A DNA stretch of 64,000 bases. It comes from JABDFW01 sp035550215. Its GTDB lineage: Bacteria; Bacteroidota; Bacteroidia; Chitinophagales; Chitinophagaceae. The position numbers and the translations under genes were made by a program. This document shows, piece by piece, positions 34,660 through 44,350 of this stretch (the stretch's first letter is position 1; every line of letters begins with the position of its first letter). The stretch is from NCBI GenBank assembly GCA_035550215.1, contig DASZPM010000028.1, positions 248,001-312,000 on the forward strand, given 5' to 3'. The notes beneath the pieces are model-generated. The model made no database searches. It was given only the letters and a program-made list of their open reading frames with translations, and was not told the origin of the DNA.

Positions 34660-36840
34660 ATGCAATTTTATCAAATCCTCTCAACAAATAGACACCATAG
34701 TCCATCGTTGCAAATGACTGTCAAAAATACCGTAGACAAATTATTAAAAAATAAAACAAGTTCTGAGCATCCAGGTGTGCTTCTTGGGCGAATTCAAAGC
34801 GGCAAAACTACTGCTTTTATAGGCGTAATTGCAGAGGCGTTTGACAGGAATTTTGATGTCGCGATAATATTGACAAAAAATTCAGAACTACTCGGAACTC
34901 AAACTACCAGGCGTGTCAGAAAAGAATTTCAACAATTCGAACAGCAAGGTCATTTTAGCATATACTACACGCATACTTTTGGCGACACAGTTTTGAAAAA
35001 AGCCCAATTGTTAAATAAGAAAATATTTATTGCAATAAAAAATCCAAAAAGTATAGCGAAATTAATTAATGCTTTTAAGATAAATAACTCGGAACTGTGC
35101 AATAAGAAAGTGCTTATCATTGATGATGAGGCCGATACCGGTTCAGTTGGGGCAAAAGGGAAAAAAGAAGAAAGAGAATTGCTTGAGACAGCCAAAAAAT
35201 TGAGTGAATTTCGTAGTTCTTTAAAAGATGGCTTTTTCTTACAAGTCACAGCCACTCCCTATGCTCTTTATCTTCAACCAAATGAAATCACTACAGCATC
35301 GGGCATTTATAAACCTGTTCGTCCAACATTTACTGAAATTTTAGAAGCCTATCCTGGCTATGTTGGCGGTAAAGTTTATTTTGAAGATAGTGAAGACTTG
35401 GATAATCCAGCATATCATATTCATATACAGTCTACATCAGAAGATATTGCAACCTTAAAGTCCAAAAAGCAGGATTTGCGGATAGAAAAAAATGTTGCAA
35501 CAACCGATAAATTAACGGTATTTAGAAAGGCTATTGAGAAATTTATAGTAGCTGTTGCAATTAGACGGTCTCAGGAAATCAATAAAGATTGCGACAAAGA
35601 ATTGCAAAATTACCAACTATCTAAGTACTCTTTTATTTTTCACTTAGATACTGCAAAAACTAAGATGGTGTGGCAAGAGACCCTTGTTCAAAAATATTTG
35701 GAATACCTTCATTCCGAATGGAATGAAAACAAGAAGAGCGCCCTTCAGCGCTATAAACAGCATTATGATAGTGATTTGCTCATTTCTCTTAAGAAGGCCA
35801 AAAAGTTAAACTGGATTGATTGGATACCTTCTTTTGAAGATATCAAAACTACGATTTCTCAAATCTTTGAACTAGAAGACTATCAAACTTTCGTAATAAA
35901 CTCAGATCAACGTGTTATTGATTTAGCAGATGACGATGGTCAGCTTAGACTGGAAACTGCATTGAATTTTTTTATTGGTGGGCAAGTCTTAGACAGAGGT
36001 ATTACTATCGATAATTTATTAGGCATGTTTTATGGACGTGACCCGCTTTCATCACAAATGGACACTGTTTTGCAACATGCAAGGATGTACGGCAATCGTT
36101 CTAAAGAAGACGTAACCCTAACAAGAATGTATACTACGGAGAGAATATTCAATAGGATGAAAGAAATTCATCAAATTGATGAGGCACTTAGGGAATCATT
36201 GCAAAAAATCGCCGATCATCATGAAATAGTACTTATGGAAGCGAGTGAGGAAGGCAGGATTAAACCGGCTAGTCCAAATAAGATAAGATTGGGTAATGTT
36301 ACAACTTTGCGCAGTTATAAAACTAAGTTTCCATACGGGTTCGAAACTAAATCCAAAGGAGATCTAACTAAAATCACGGAGCAGATAGATTTGTTTTTGC
36401 GGTCTATAAAAGGATTTACCAAAGAAATGCGGAAGTCTTTTGATATTACACTTGATCAATTCGGTAAAATTATTGACTTAGTTGATTCTGGAAATTTGAA
36501 TTACGATTTAGGCATTCCGCTTCAACCACAAGTCTGGAAAACTATCGTTACAAAGATGCTGGAAGAATGTTCAATCGAAACTTTACATTGCTACGTACAA
36601 GAAAATAGAAGTTTAAAAAGATTTCAAGATAATGACGAACCGATGGACGCGCCTTATACAAGCTCCACCGATTATAAATATGCACTTGAATGTATTGCGA
36701 AAAAAAATAAACCATTCTTGATGCTTTTAAGACAGCAAGGCGCATTAGAAGCAAATTGGAAAGGTGCTCCCTTTTATTGGCCTGTTTTAGTAAATCCAGC
36801 TTTCAAAAGACCACTATTATTTGAGTGGGCAAAGAAATAG
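34660..36840 (+). CDS. Z1-domain superfamily 2 helicase-like protein
   Basis: 726 residues from the ATG at 34660; an in-frame TTG at 34627 would give 737. The N-terminal ATPase has Walker A in LLGRIQSGKTTAFIG (about 44-58), the Walker B/DEAD-type KVLIIDDEAD (about 165) and LQVTATPYALYLQP (motif III-like). The Z1 domain carries FFIGGQVLDRGITIDNLLGMFYGRD and QMDTVLQHARMYGNRSKEDVTLTRMYTTERIFNRMKEIHQIDEALRE. Z1 proteins are known from restriction-type and anti-phage loci with MutL/MORC ATPases, methylases and nucleases. Here it stands nearly alone, with an HNH nuclease gene convergent 11 bases away. The gene is visibly more A/T-rich, with codons unlike neighbouring genes, suggesting transfer. Confidence 0.88.
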   Translation: MQFYQILSTNRHHSPSLQMTVKNTVDKLLKNKTSSEHPGVLLGRIQSGKTTAFIGVIAEAFDRNFDVAIILTKNSELLGTQTTRRVRKEFQQFEQQGHFSIYYTHTFGDTVLKKAQLLNKKIFIAIKNPKSIAKLINAFKINNSELCNKKVLIIDDEADTGSVGAKGKKEERELLETAKKLSEFRSSLKDGFFLQVTATPYALYLQPNEITTASGIYKPVRPTFTEILEAYPGYVGGKVYFEDSEDLDNPAYHIHIQSTSEDIATLKSKKQDLRIEKNVATTDKLTVFRKAIEKFIVAVAIRRSQEINKDCDKELQNYQLSKYSFIFHLDTAKTKMVWQETLVQKYLEYLHSEWNENKKSALQRYKQHYDSDLLISLKKAKKLNWIDWIPSFEDIKTTISQIFELEDYQTFVINSDQRVIDLADDDGQLRLETALNFFIGGQVLDRGITIDNLLGMFYGRDPLSSQMDTVLQHARMYGNRSKEDVTLTRMYTTERIFNRMKEIHQIDEALRESLQKIADHHEIVLMEASEEGRIKPASPNKIRLGNVTTLRSYKTKFPYGFETKSKGDLTKITEQIDLFLRSIKGFTKEMRKSFDITLDQFGKIIDLVDSGNLNYDLGIPLQPQVWKTIVTKMLEECSIETLHCYVQENRSLKRFQDNDEPMDAPYTSSTDYKYALECIAKKNKPFLMLLRQQGALEANWKGAPFYWPVLVNPAFKRPLLFEWAKK

Positions 36841-36851
36841 ATCATATAATT

Positions 36852-37637
36852 TTATATTATGGCATGCTTCTCAAAAATCTCTCCTAAATGGTATTGCAAA
36901 AATTCTTTGCGGGGCAGGTATTTTCCAGGTTTATTTATCGCAGTTCCTTCAAGTGGTGCAAAATGTTTTGCATAATATTCGGTATGCGCTTTCTTCTTCA
37001 AATGTTTTGATATTAATATTTGGAGCCTTTCATTTACGCCAATATAGCCTTTATCATACGCCCGGTCATACAAAGCAGATAAGCAAATGCCGTTTTCCGG
37101 GTTCAGCCTTTCTTCCTTATTATCACTCCACGGTATAATATGGCTTGCCAATAATAATGGTTGTATATCAATGCCTGTTATCGCGCATTTGCCTTCATAA
37201 TTCGCTACTACTATCTCTCGAAAAACTTCTTGGTTTACGCGGGTTTTTACCTGCCTAATTTTATCCTCGCCTTTCAAGTCTTTTATATCGGCGAGAATGT
37301 CCGCATATTTCTTTTCTATGGTCACATGCTCCTTATTGGCCAATATTTTTTCGCTTTCAAACATTACCGCATCCCTGTTTCCTACAAATTCATTCCATAT
37401 CGGCTCAACCTGTTTTTTACCACCGGGCAAACCGCCAATACCTCTTTGCTGATGAAATGGGTCAACGCTTGCATAGTTATTCAATCGCATAGCCACGCTG
37501 CCGGGCGTACGGTTAATAATGCCCGCCAAATGAATAATGTCTTTATTGCCTGAATGCAGCTTACCAAATGGCAATTTCAGGTATAAGTTGAGGGCAAGAA
37601 TTAGTTCTTCCCTCGTCCACAATCGTCTTTCTGCCAT
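36852..37637 (-). CDS. HNH endonuclease (COG3440-type predicted restriction nuclease)
   Basis: 261 residues from the ATG at 37637; a TTG three codons upstream is less likely. The N-terminal part WTREELILALNLYLKLPFGKLHSGNKDII...RTPGSVAMRLNNYASVDP is a DNA-binding-like helical domain of this family. The C-terminal HNH domain reads CAITGIDIQPLLLASHIIPWSDNKEERLNPENGICLSALYDRAYDKGYI, with the expected H-I-x-P-W and N-x-x-N-G. It is convergent with the Z1 gene, 11 bases between stops. This family acts on foreign or modified DNA in predicted McrA-like restriction. It may partner the Z1 helicase, but the opposite strands make a shared transcript impossible. Confidence 0.88.
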   Translation of the reverse strand: MAERRLWTREELILALNLYLKLPFGKLHSGNKDIIHLAGIINRTPGSVAMRLNNYASVDPFHQQRGIGGLPGGKKQVEPIWNEFVGNRDAVMFESEKILANKEHVTIEKKYADILADIKDLKGEDKIRQVKTRVNQEVFREIVVANYEGKCAITGIDIQPLLLASHIIPWSDNKEERLNPENGICLSALYDRAYDKGYIGVNERLQILISKHLKKKAHTEYYAKHFAPLEGTAINKPGKYLPRKEFLQYHLGEIFEKHAII

Positions 37638-37671
37638 AGTGTCCAAGGTTGTTTTTGTGAGACTGTTGTCA

Positions 37672-37679
37672 CAAATCTA
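37672..37679 (-). promoter_or_regulatory. -7 box of the HNH gene
   Basis: TAGATTTG on the minus strand, a full TAnnTTTG match, 34 bases before the ATG at 37637. It places the promoter directly before the nuclease gene and supports that start. Confidence 0.5.
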
Positions 37680-38024
37680 ACATTCACTCAACAGAATAAT
37701 GTGTACTATTGGTCACGTTGCATAATTTGTGCATAACCGCTCCTTATCCGGCTCATATTATAGCTCCGCTGCTGCGGGGTGTGTACGTCGGCCATACTGC
37801 AAAATAACTGCGTTTACAGCAGCTTTACGCAAAGCAAAAACATAAAGCCAGCAAAACAAATGCCCCCGGCCATAACATTTATCCGGGCTATGTGTAACAT
37901 TCGCGCGCATTTTGTAGCGCAAATGACAAATGATTGTTATTAATACAATTTATCGGGTGGCGCGGTAACCCAAAACGGTTTTTTATCCGTTTATAAAGCA
38001 TACATTCACCAGTAAACAATTGTA
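37680..38024. other. Gene-free region before the desaturase
   Basis: About 345 bases between the divergent HNH and desaturase genes. Apart from the HNH -7 box at its left border I see no ORF of note, no RNA gene and no strong hairpin. The desaturase promoter must lie here, but no full TAnnTTTG box was found. Confidence 0.4.
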
Positions 38025-38801
38025 ATGGCCATATTAGTGTTAATCCTTGCCCATTGGTACGCTTCGTTATTTTTCCAGTCGTTCTTTCATCACCGTTATG
38101 CCGCGCACAGGTTATTTACCATGAGCCGCGCGTGGGAAAAAGTTTTTTATGTATGCTGTTTTGTAACGCAGGGCTCAAGCTATATAAGCGCCAACGCGTA
38201 TGGCGTTATGCACCGCCTGCACCATGCCCATACCGATACGGAGGACGACCCGCACAGCCCGCAAAACAGCCCCGGCTTTTGGGCCATGATGCTGCAAACA
38301 CGCAATAACTACCACAACATATACACCGGTAAAACTTTTGTGGAAGAGAAATACAGGAAAGACCTGCCCGAATGGAGGGCTTTTGACAATATGGCCCACA
38401 ACTGGGTTACCCGCGTACTGTGGATGGCGGTATATGTAACGCTGTACCTGCTGCTGGCCAATGCCTGGTGGCAATATTTATTTTTACCTTTTACCATTGC
38501 GCTGGGCACCATACAGGGCGCAGCCGTTAACTGGTGGGCGCACAGGTTTGGCTACGAAAATTATAAAATGGATAATACCAGCAAAAACATTTTGCCGGTT
38601 GATTTTATTTTTTGGGGGGAAGCATACCATAATAATCACCACAAGCACCCCTCGCGCAGCAGCAACGCGGTACGCTGGTTTGAGTTTGACAGCGCCTATG
38701 CAGTTATGCGCGTTATGCATGCGCTGCGTATTATAAAAATTAAAAGCCTTGCTAAAAATCCCGTTGCGTTAATTAAGCGCCGCCAAAAAGCAGAAGCGTA
38801 A
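38025..38801 (+). CDS. Acyl-CoA (delta-9 type) fatty acid desaturase
   Basis: A 258-residue membrane desaturase with the three histidine boxes of the family: HHRYAAH (22-28), HRLHHAHTD (63-71) and HNNHHKHP (near residue 207). Hydrophobic segments lie before and between them (about 2-18, 45-60, 133-170). It introduces a double bond into membrane acyl chains using di-iron and O2. It is smaller than many eukaryotic relatives but typical for Bacteroidota. Start at the ATG 38025 (MAILVLILAHWYASLFFQ). Confidence 0.9.
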   Translation: MAILVLILAHWYASLFFQSFFHHRYAAHRLFTMSRAWEKVFYVCCFVTQGSSYISANAYGVMHRLHHAHTDTEDDPHSPQNSPGFWAMMLQTRNNYHNIYTGKTFVEEKYRKDLPEWRAFDNMAHNWVTRVLWMAVYVTLYLLLANAWWQYLFLPFTIALGTIQGAAVNWWAHRFGYENYKMDNTSKNILPVDFIFWGEAYHNNHHKHPSRSSNAVRWFEFDSAYAVMRVMHALRIIKIKSLAKNPVALIKRRQKAEA

Positions 38802-38825
38802 TCCCTTAACCACCGCTGTCATCCC

Positions 38826-38902
38826 GGGGCACGGGGGATCTGCTCAGCACAACACACGCCGTTCCGCGGCATTACTGCAGCCCGGCATATTCCGCGTGCC
38901 CC
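38826..38902. repeat. Long-loop inverted repeat between convergent genes
   Basis: GGGGCACG at 38826-38833 and CGTGCCCC at 38895-38902 are perfect inverted arms 61 bases apart, followed by AAAA. It lies between the desaturase and the CarB-half gene. It might form a bidirectional transcript end; weak evidence. Confidence 0.3.
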
Positions 38903-39010
38903 AAAATAGCAACCGCATTCTTACGGTCGCCACCTTTTAGTTGTTGCAAACGTTTATAACTTAAAACCCAATCCGCCCGCAGCTTCACGTTTCACAGTTG
39001 CCTCTCTACC

Positions 39011-40207
39011 CTATTTGCTCAAATACATGCTCTTCTCCTTGTACAGCGTGCGAAAGTATGGGTCACGCAGGTCTTTAATAAAACGTATCGCTTCGCCGGT
39101 GCTCTTCATTTCGGGCCCCAGCTCCTTATTTACATTAGGGAATTTATTAAAGCTGAACACCGGCTCCTTTATGGCAAAACCTTCCAGCTTTTTCTCCATG
39201 GTAAAGTCCTTCAGTTTCGCGGCGCCCAGCATTACTTTGGTGGCAATGTTCAGGTAAGGTATCTGGTATGCCTTGGCAATAAACGGCGTGGTACGGCTGG
39301 CGCGCGGGTTGGCTTCAATTACATATACCTTGTCGTTTTTAATGGCAAACTGTATGTTTATTAAACCCCGTATGTCAAGCGCGCGCGCAATTTTTTCGGC
39401 GTAATACTCCATGGTGGTCACCACCAGCGGGGTAAGGTTAAAGGCCGGCAGCACGGCGTTACTGTCGCCGCTGTGTATGCCTGCGGGCTCAATATGCTCC
39501 ATCACGCCCATTACATGAAAATCTTCGCCGTCAAATATGCCGTCAATTTCCGCTTCCTGGCAGCGGTCAAGAAAATGGTCAATCAAAATCTTGTTGTCGG
39601 GTATATGTTTCAGCAGGCTTACCACGGCTTTTTCCAGTTCATCGTCGTTAATCACAATACGCATGCGCTGGCCGCCAAGCACGTAGCTGGGGCGCACCAG
39701 TACGGGAAAGCCCACTTTTTGCGCCACCTCAATAGCTTCATCTGCCGTAAAGGCGGTGCCGTATTCAGGGTAAGGTATTTTAAGTTCCTTCAGCATGTCG
39801 CTAAAGCGGCCGCGGTCTTCGGCAATATCCATATTGTCAAAGCTGGTGCCTATAATGGGTATGCCTTTTTTATGCAGTTTTTTGGCCAGTTTAAGCGCTG
39901 TTTGGCCGCCAAGCTGCACAATAACGCCGTCGGGTTTCTCCAGTTCAATAATTTCCCACAAATGCTCCCAGTACACCGGTTCAAAATACAACTTGTCGGC
40001 CATATCAAAATCGGTGCTCACCGTTTCGGGGTTGCAGTTAACCATAATAGCCTCGTAACCGCATTCCTTAATGGCCAGCAGGCCATGCACGCAGCAATAG
40101 TCAAATTCAATGCCCTGCCCTATACGGTTGGGGCCGCTGCCTAAAACAATAATTTTCTTTTTCTTTGATGGGATGGACTCGTTGGAAGAAAGTGTTGTAT
40201 TGCTCAT
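39011..40207 (-). CDS. carB: Carbamoyl-phosphate synthase large subunit, C-terminal synthetase half (split CarB)
   Basis: 398 residues matching the second half of CarB. The protein starts with SKKKKIIVLGSGPNRIGQGIEFDYCCVHG, the beginning of the C-terminal synthetase. It has the ATP-grasp signatures VQLGGQTALKLAKKL, PVLVRPSYVLGGQRM and VIEANPRASRTTPFIAK, and ends at EKSMYLSK. The first synthetase half (about 540 residues) and the regulatory MGS domain of E. coli CarB (1073 residues) are absent, and no remnant lies upstream. ATG start and clean stop make a true separate gene more likely than a broken one. It would need the other half elsewhere to make carbamoyl phosphate for arginine and pyrimidine synthesis. 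Confidence 0.88.
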   Translation of the reverse strand: MSNTTLSSNESIPSKKKKIIVLGSGPNRIGQGIEFDYCCVHGLLAIKECGYEAIMVNCNPETVSTDFDMADKLYFEPVYWEHLWEIIELEKPDGVIVQLGGQTALKLAKKLHKKGIPIIGTSFDNMDIAEDRGRFSDMLKELKIPYPEYGTAFTADEAIEVAQKVGFPVLVRPSYVLGGQRMRIVINDDELEKAVVSLLKHIPDNKILIDHFLDRCQEAEIDGIFDGEDFHVMGVMEHIEPAGIHSGDSNAVLPAFNLTPLVVTTMEYYAEKIARALDIRGLINIQFAIKNDKVYVIEANPRASRTTPFIAKAYQIPYLNIATKVMLGAAKLKDFTMEKKLEGFAIKEPVFSFNKFPNVNKELGPEMKSTGEAIRFIKDLRDPYFRTLYKEKSMYLSK

Positions 40208-40349
40208 TATTATATTTACAAATTCGGCAAAATTAACTTCTTATAAGGATTGGTCAAAACTTAATCTCAGGTATTGTTGATATTTTTGGGCTGCTGTAAT
40301 CTAAGCTGCCATATACTGCGTTATATACTATGTACTTATAATTGTGATT

Positions 40350-42851
40350 ATGAGAATGTTACGGAAAATGTTTTTGGCAGGCTTTGTTTTGTTAATGCAT
40401 TGTTTAACTGTTTCGGCGCAGCAAAAAGTTTTTAAAGGCGTTATTTTAGATAAACAAAGCGACGAACCTATACCCTTTGCCTCGGCAGTGCTCAAAATAA
40501 ACGGCAGGGGTGCGCTAACCGATTCGCTGGGCAGGTTTCAGCTATATGTATCCTCCTGGCCGCTGGGCGACACGCTGGAGCTGAGCAGCGTGGGCTACAA
40601 AATTTTAGACGTGCCTTTTGGCTACAGCACAAAAGATTCTTCCACCCACGTGTTTTATATTGAAGTGCTGCCGCCGCAGCATAATGCCACGGTTAAGGTA
40701 AAATACAACCGCGCCCTGTGGTTTTGGCGCAAAATAATGGCGCACAAGGCCCAAAACGACAGGCGCAAGTTTAATAACTTCAGTTACGAAATTTACAATA
40801 AACTGGAGGTGGATATTGATAAGGTGAACAAGGAAAAGCTGGGTAAGGTAAAGATTTTAAAGCCCTTTAATTTTATTTTGGATTACGTGGACAGCACCAG
40901 CGAGAAGGAGCCGTTTTTGCCGGTGTACCTGGTGGAAACACTAAGCGATTACTATTACCAGAAAAACCCCACCCGCACCCGCGAGGTGATAAAGGCCGAA
41001 ATAACCAACGGTATTGATAATGAAAGTATTATGAAGCAGTTGGGCGGCACATACCAAAATGTGGATGTGTACGACAATACCATACCGGTATTTAACCGGG
41101 AGTTTGTAAGCCCTTTTAACGCCAATGCCGACAACTTTTATAATTTTCACCTGCTGGACACGCAGTACCTTAATAAAAAGCGGCTGGTGCATTTTAGCTT
41201 TACCGCCAAACATGCCGGCCAAAGCACTTTTGAGGGCGATTGCTGGGTGCACGATACCACTTTTGCCATTCAAAAAATTACGCTGCGCCCCTCGCTTGAC
41301 GCAAACATTAATTTCATCACCGGCATGTCCATCATACAGGAGTACCACCTGGTGCAGGACAGCATCTGGTTTTTGTACAAGGATAAGTTTGTGGCAGATT
41401 TCTCCCCCCTCGGCACAAAGTCGCACATAGCCTTTAAGGGGCGAAAAACGGCCACCTACCGAAACGTGGTGATAAACGATACGTCGGTAACCGACGAACT
41501 GGCAAAAAGTAAGTCGCCGGAAGATATTATCCTGCTGCCCAATACCGGCAACCTGCCCGATTCATTCTGGCAGGCGCACCGCCACGAGCCGCTGAATAAA
41601 GATGAGCAAACCGTGTACAAGGTGCTGGATACGCTGGAGAAGAACAAAACCTATATACACACCCGCAACACCATAAATTTTATTACCACCAGCGTAAAAG
41701 ACATCGGCAATTTCAGGATTGGCCCCTGGTATAACTGGGTTTCCGCCAACTACTGGGAGGGCCTGCGCCTGCGGTTTGACCTTTCAACCAACCGCAATTT
41801 CAGCAAGCACTGGTATTTTCACGGTTATACGGCCTATGGTACCAAAGACGCTGCTTTTAAAGGGAAGATTGAGGCAGAATACCAGTTTGCGCGCGTACCA
41901 TGGTCATACATCAACCTGTCGTACAAGCACGACCTTGACAATGGGGCATTATATACCGGGCAGTTGGGGTCTGATAACCTGCTGGCCTACCTCTTCCGCA
42001 AAAACGTACCGTTTAAGTACCAGCGTGTTGACGAAGAAAAGCTGGATTTTTACAAGGAGAACTACCACGGCTTTGGCCTGGGCATTACCGCCGCCAGCAG
42101 AAAATATACGCCACTGCTAAACCTGCCCGATAAATCAGTGTACCCGCCCGTAAACGGCGGCGACCCCTTAACGAGCTTTGAAACAACGTTGCGCCTGCGG
42201 TACGCGTACAAGGAGCATACCTATGCCGAAAATTTTGATCGTTACAGCCTGGGCAGCGATTACCCCATTGTGGAAGTAAGGTTTACCCACGGGTTTAAAA
42301 ATGTGTTTAACAGCGGGTATAACTTTAATAAGGCCGACATCATCATAAGCGACTACCTGAACATTACCCCTTACGGAACTATTAATTATAACATATTTGC
42401 CGGCAAAGTATTCACCAAAAATGCGCTGCCATACCAATTACTGGCCATACAGCCGGGCAATGAGTATATTTATTACAGCCAGTACTCCTTTAACCTGATG
42501 AACCGTTTTGAGTACGTTACCGACCGCTACCTTGGTTTTAATATTGAGCATAACATTGGCAGTGGCCTTTTTCGTTATATACCGCTTACGCGCAAGCTTA
42601 AGTTGCGCCAGTTGTGGGAGGCAAAGGGTGTTATAGGCGACCTGAGCGATGTAAATAAGCAATTTAATTTTGTGGGCAATTACCCCTTTAGTTCACTAAA
42701 TGGCAAACTCTACCTTGAGGTAGGCACCGGCGTTGACAATATCTTTAAACTCTTCCGGGTAGATTTTATCTGGCGGGTACTGCCCCGTCCATTGCCGGCT
42801 GCGGCGGTGCAGCGTTTTGGGGTATTTTTTGGTTTCAGGCTGGCATTGTAG
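40350..42851 (+). CDS. DUF5686 family outer-membrane protein with carboxypeptidase-like domain
   Basis: About 833 residues from the ATG at 40350 (MRMLRKMFLAGFVLLMHCLTVSAQQ); a GTG two codons upstream is unlikely. A signal peptide is followed by a carboxypeptidase-regulatory-like domain (about 24-110: FKGVILDKQSDEPIPFASAVLKINGRGALTDSLGRFQL...LSSVGYKI). A DUF5686 region follows with FNNFSYEIYNKLEVDIDK and the C-terminal barrel (RWxx-type strands ending FGVFFGFRLAL). These proteins are abundant in Bacteroidota outer membranes; their role is unclear. Divergent from the CarB half gene. Confidence 0.9.
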   Translation: MRMLRKMFLAGFVLLMHCLTVSAQQKVFKGVILDKQSDEPIPFASAVLKINGRGALTDSLGRFQLYVSSWPLGDTLELSSVGYKILDVPFGYSTKDSSTHVFYIEVLPPQHNATVKVKYNRALWFWRKIMAHKAQNDRRKFNNFSYEIYNKLEVDIDKVNKEKLGKVKILKPFNFILDYVDSTSEKEPFLPVYLVETLSDYYYQKNPTRTREVIKAEITNGIDNESIMKQLGGTYQNVDVYDNTIPVFNREFVSPFNANADNFYNFHLLDTQYLNKKRLVHFSFTAKHAGQSTFEGDCWVHDTTFAIQKITLRPSLDANINFITGMSIIQEYHLVQDSIWFLYKDKFVADFSPLGTKSHIAFKGRKTATYRNVVINDTSVTDELAKSKSPEDIILLPNTGNLPDSFWQAHRHEPLNKDEQTVYKVLDTLEKNKTYIHTRNTINFITTSVKDIGNFRIGPWYNWVSANYWEGLRLRFDLSTNRNFSKHWYFHGYTAYGTKDAAFKGKIEAEYQFARVPWSYINLSYKHDLDNGALYTGQLGSDNLLAYLFRKNVPFKYQRVDEEKLDFYKENYHGFGLGITAASRKYTPLLNLPDKSVYPPVNGGDPLTSFETTLRLRYAYKEHTYAENFDRYSLGSDYPIVEVRFTHGFKNVFNSGYNFNKADIIISDYLNITPYGTINYNIFAGKVFTKNALPYQLLAIQPGNEYIYYSQYSFNLMNRFEYVTDRYLGFNIEHNIGSGLFRYIPLTRKLKLRQLWEAKGVIGDLSDVNKQFNFVGNYPFSSLNGKLYLEVGTGVDNIFKLFRVDFIWRVLPRPLPAAAVQRFGVFFGFRLAL

Positions 42852-43118
42852 GCCCTGCTGTAAAATTTTACCAAAAGTTGCTTTAAAAATCAACTCCAAA
42901 CAGTTATATTTGTTTTGTTATTCTTCTGTCTTAAAATCCCCTGAAGATGGTCTGCCGGTTTAAAATTTTTATTAAACTTCAAGCGCCCTTTTGGCGTGTT
43001 TAATAAAATGCTATTAAAAACTAAACAGGTCTGCATAAGACATTGATTATTAAATAATTTTGTACCTTCTGTATTACACTTCACTTTACAATCAAAAAAA
43101 AAGAGAAAACCAATTATT

Positions 43119-44285
43119 ATGGTAGCAGCGCCAATTCCTGCCAATGAGGCAAAAAGATTGCAGGAATTATATAGCCTTGAATTATTAGATACTCCTTACG
43201 AGGAGGAATTTAACGAGATAGTCCGTATCGCTTCTAAAATATGTAATGCGCCCATGTCCGTCGTAACCCTGCTGGATTCGCACCGCCAGTGGTTTAAGGC
43301 AAAAGTGGGCAATCTTCCCCCCGAAACCTCGCGCGAGGTGTCATTTTGCGGCCATGTAATTATGGGGGACGAATTGATGGAAGTGCCCAACGCGCTGAAT
43401 GATGAGCGTTTTTACGATAACCCGCTGGTTACAGAAAACCCCAGCATACGGTTTTATGCAGGTATGCCCCTGGTAACACAACGGGGATATAAAATTGGCA
43501 CCCTTTGCGTTATTGACACCATCCCCCGTAACCTGGATGAAGACCAGTTGGAAAGCCTTGAAACGCTGGCAAAACAGGTAATGCGTATTATTGAATTGCG
43601 GGTGAAGGTGAAAGAACTGAATGAGCTTACCAACGTAAAGAATAAAATAATCTCCATTATCGGGCACGATGTGCGCAATCCCCTTGCTTCCGTAAAAAAC
43701 ATCCTGCAAATGAAGGAGATGGGTTTTATTAAAGGGGATGATGAGGAACGGTTTTTAAAAATGGCAAGTGAGCAGGTGGATAATACCATAAGCATGGTAA
43801 GCAACCTTGCGGAGTGGGGACGGCTAAACCTTAGTTACGGCAATACTGAAATAAAACCTTTGCCATTACGCAGCATTACGGCAGAGTGTATTAAAGGCCT
43901 CGCTTTAAATATTAACGATAAGGGCAATACGGTAAAAAACGAAACCGCCGAAACCCTGTATGCTAATATTGATGAAAACAGCCTTGCCTTTATACTGCGC
44001 AATTTAATTACCAACGCCAATAAGTTTACTGACAACGGTGCCATAACTATTAAAAACAACCGGCAAACCATAAGTGTTTGCGATACCGGTGCGGGTATGA
44101 CGAAGGAACAGATTGACTCGCTGCGCACACAGGGCCAGGTAACCTCCACCTCCGGCACAAAAAACGAAGGGGGCACCGGCCTCGGCCTGATGCTGATAAA
44201 AGACTTTTTGCGGAAAATAAAGGGTGAAATGTTTATTGACAGCGAGGTAGACAACGGCACCTGCATCCACATTAAGCTGGGGTAG
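43119..44285 (+). CDS. GAF-domain sensor histidine kinase
   Basis: A 388-residue soluble kinase. An N-terminal GAF domain (about 25-165) contains SRQWFKAKVG-like and GTLCVIDTIPRNL signatures. The HisKA motif is IISIIGHDVRNPLASVKNIL with H183, and the HATPase domain has NLITNANKFTDNGAITI (N box), CDTGAGM (G1) and GGTGLGLMLIKDFL (G2). The last 20 codons (IDSEVDNGTCIHIKLG) are copied three more times downstream in the REP island. There is no response regulator next to it; it is an orphan. No membrane segments, so it probably reads a cytoplasmic signal such as a small ligand or redox state. Confidence 0.92.
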   Translation: MVAAPIPANEAKRLQELYSLELLDTPYEEEFNEIVRIASKICNAPMSVVTLLDSHRQWFKAKVGNLPPETSREVSFCGHVIMGDELMEVPNALNDERFYDNPLVTENPSIRFYAGMPLVTQRGYKIGTLCVIDTIPRNLDEDQLESLETLAKQVMRIIELRVKVKELNELTNVKNKIISIIGHDVRNPLASVKNILQMKEMGFIKGDDEERFLKMASEQVDNTISMVSNLAEWGRLNLSYGNTEIKPLPLRSITAECIKGLALNINDKGNTVKNETAETLYANIDENSLAFILRNLITNANKFTDNGAITIKNNRQTISVCDTGAGMTKEQIDSLRTQGQVTSTSGTKNEGGTGLGLMLIKDFLRKIKGEMFIDSEVDNGTCIHIKLG

Positions 44286-44298
44286 AAAGCGCAACGTT
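44224..44298 (+). repeat. Source copy of the kinase tail repeat
   Basis: The last 62 bases of the histidine kinase gene plus the downstream AGCGCAACGTT. It is the reference for copies at 44461, 45311 and 45513 and the only one that belongs to an intact gene. Confidence 0.75.
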
Positions 44299-44309
44299 TT
44301 TACAGCCCC

Positions 44310-44327
44310 GGTTCGGCCTTACGAAAC
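44310..44327 (+). repeat. REP-like element R1 (degenerate)
   Basis: GGTTCGGCCTTACGAAAC, a worn version of GGTTCGTG-YCT-CACGAACC, preceded by CCCC as the other forward REPs. Confidence 0.5.
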
Positions 44328-44350
44328 GTATTCACACCTTTTGCAGCCCC

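Noticed and set aside
39011..40207. Frameshifted full-length carB
   Set aside because: The sequence upstream of the start (to the divergent gene) has no CarB-like residues in any frame and the start is well formed, so a split or separate gene is more likely.
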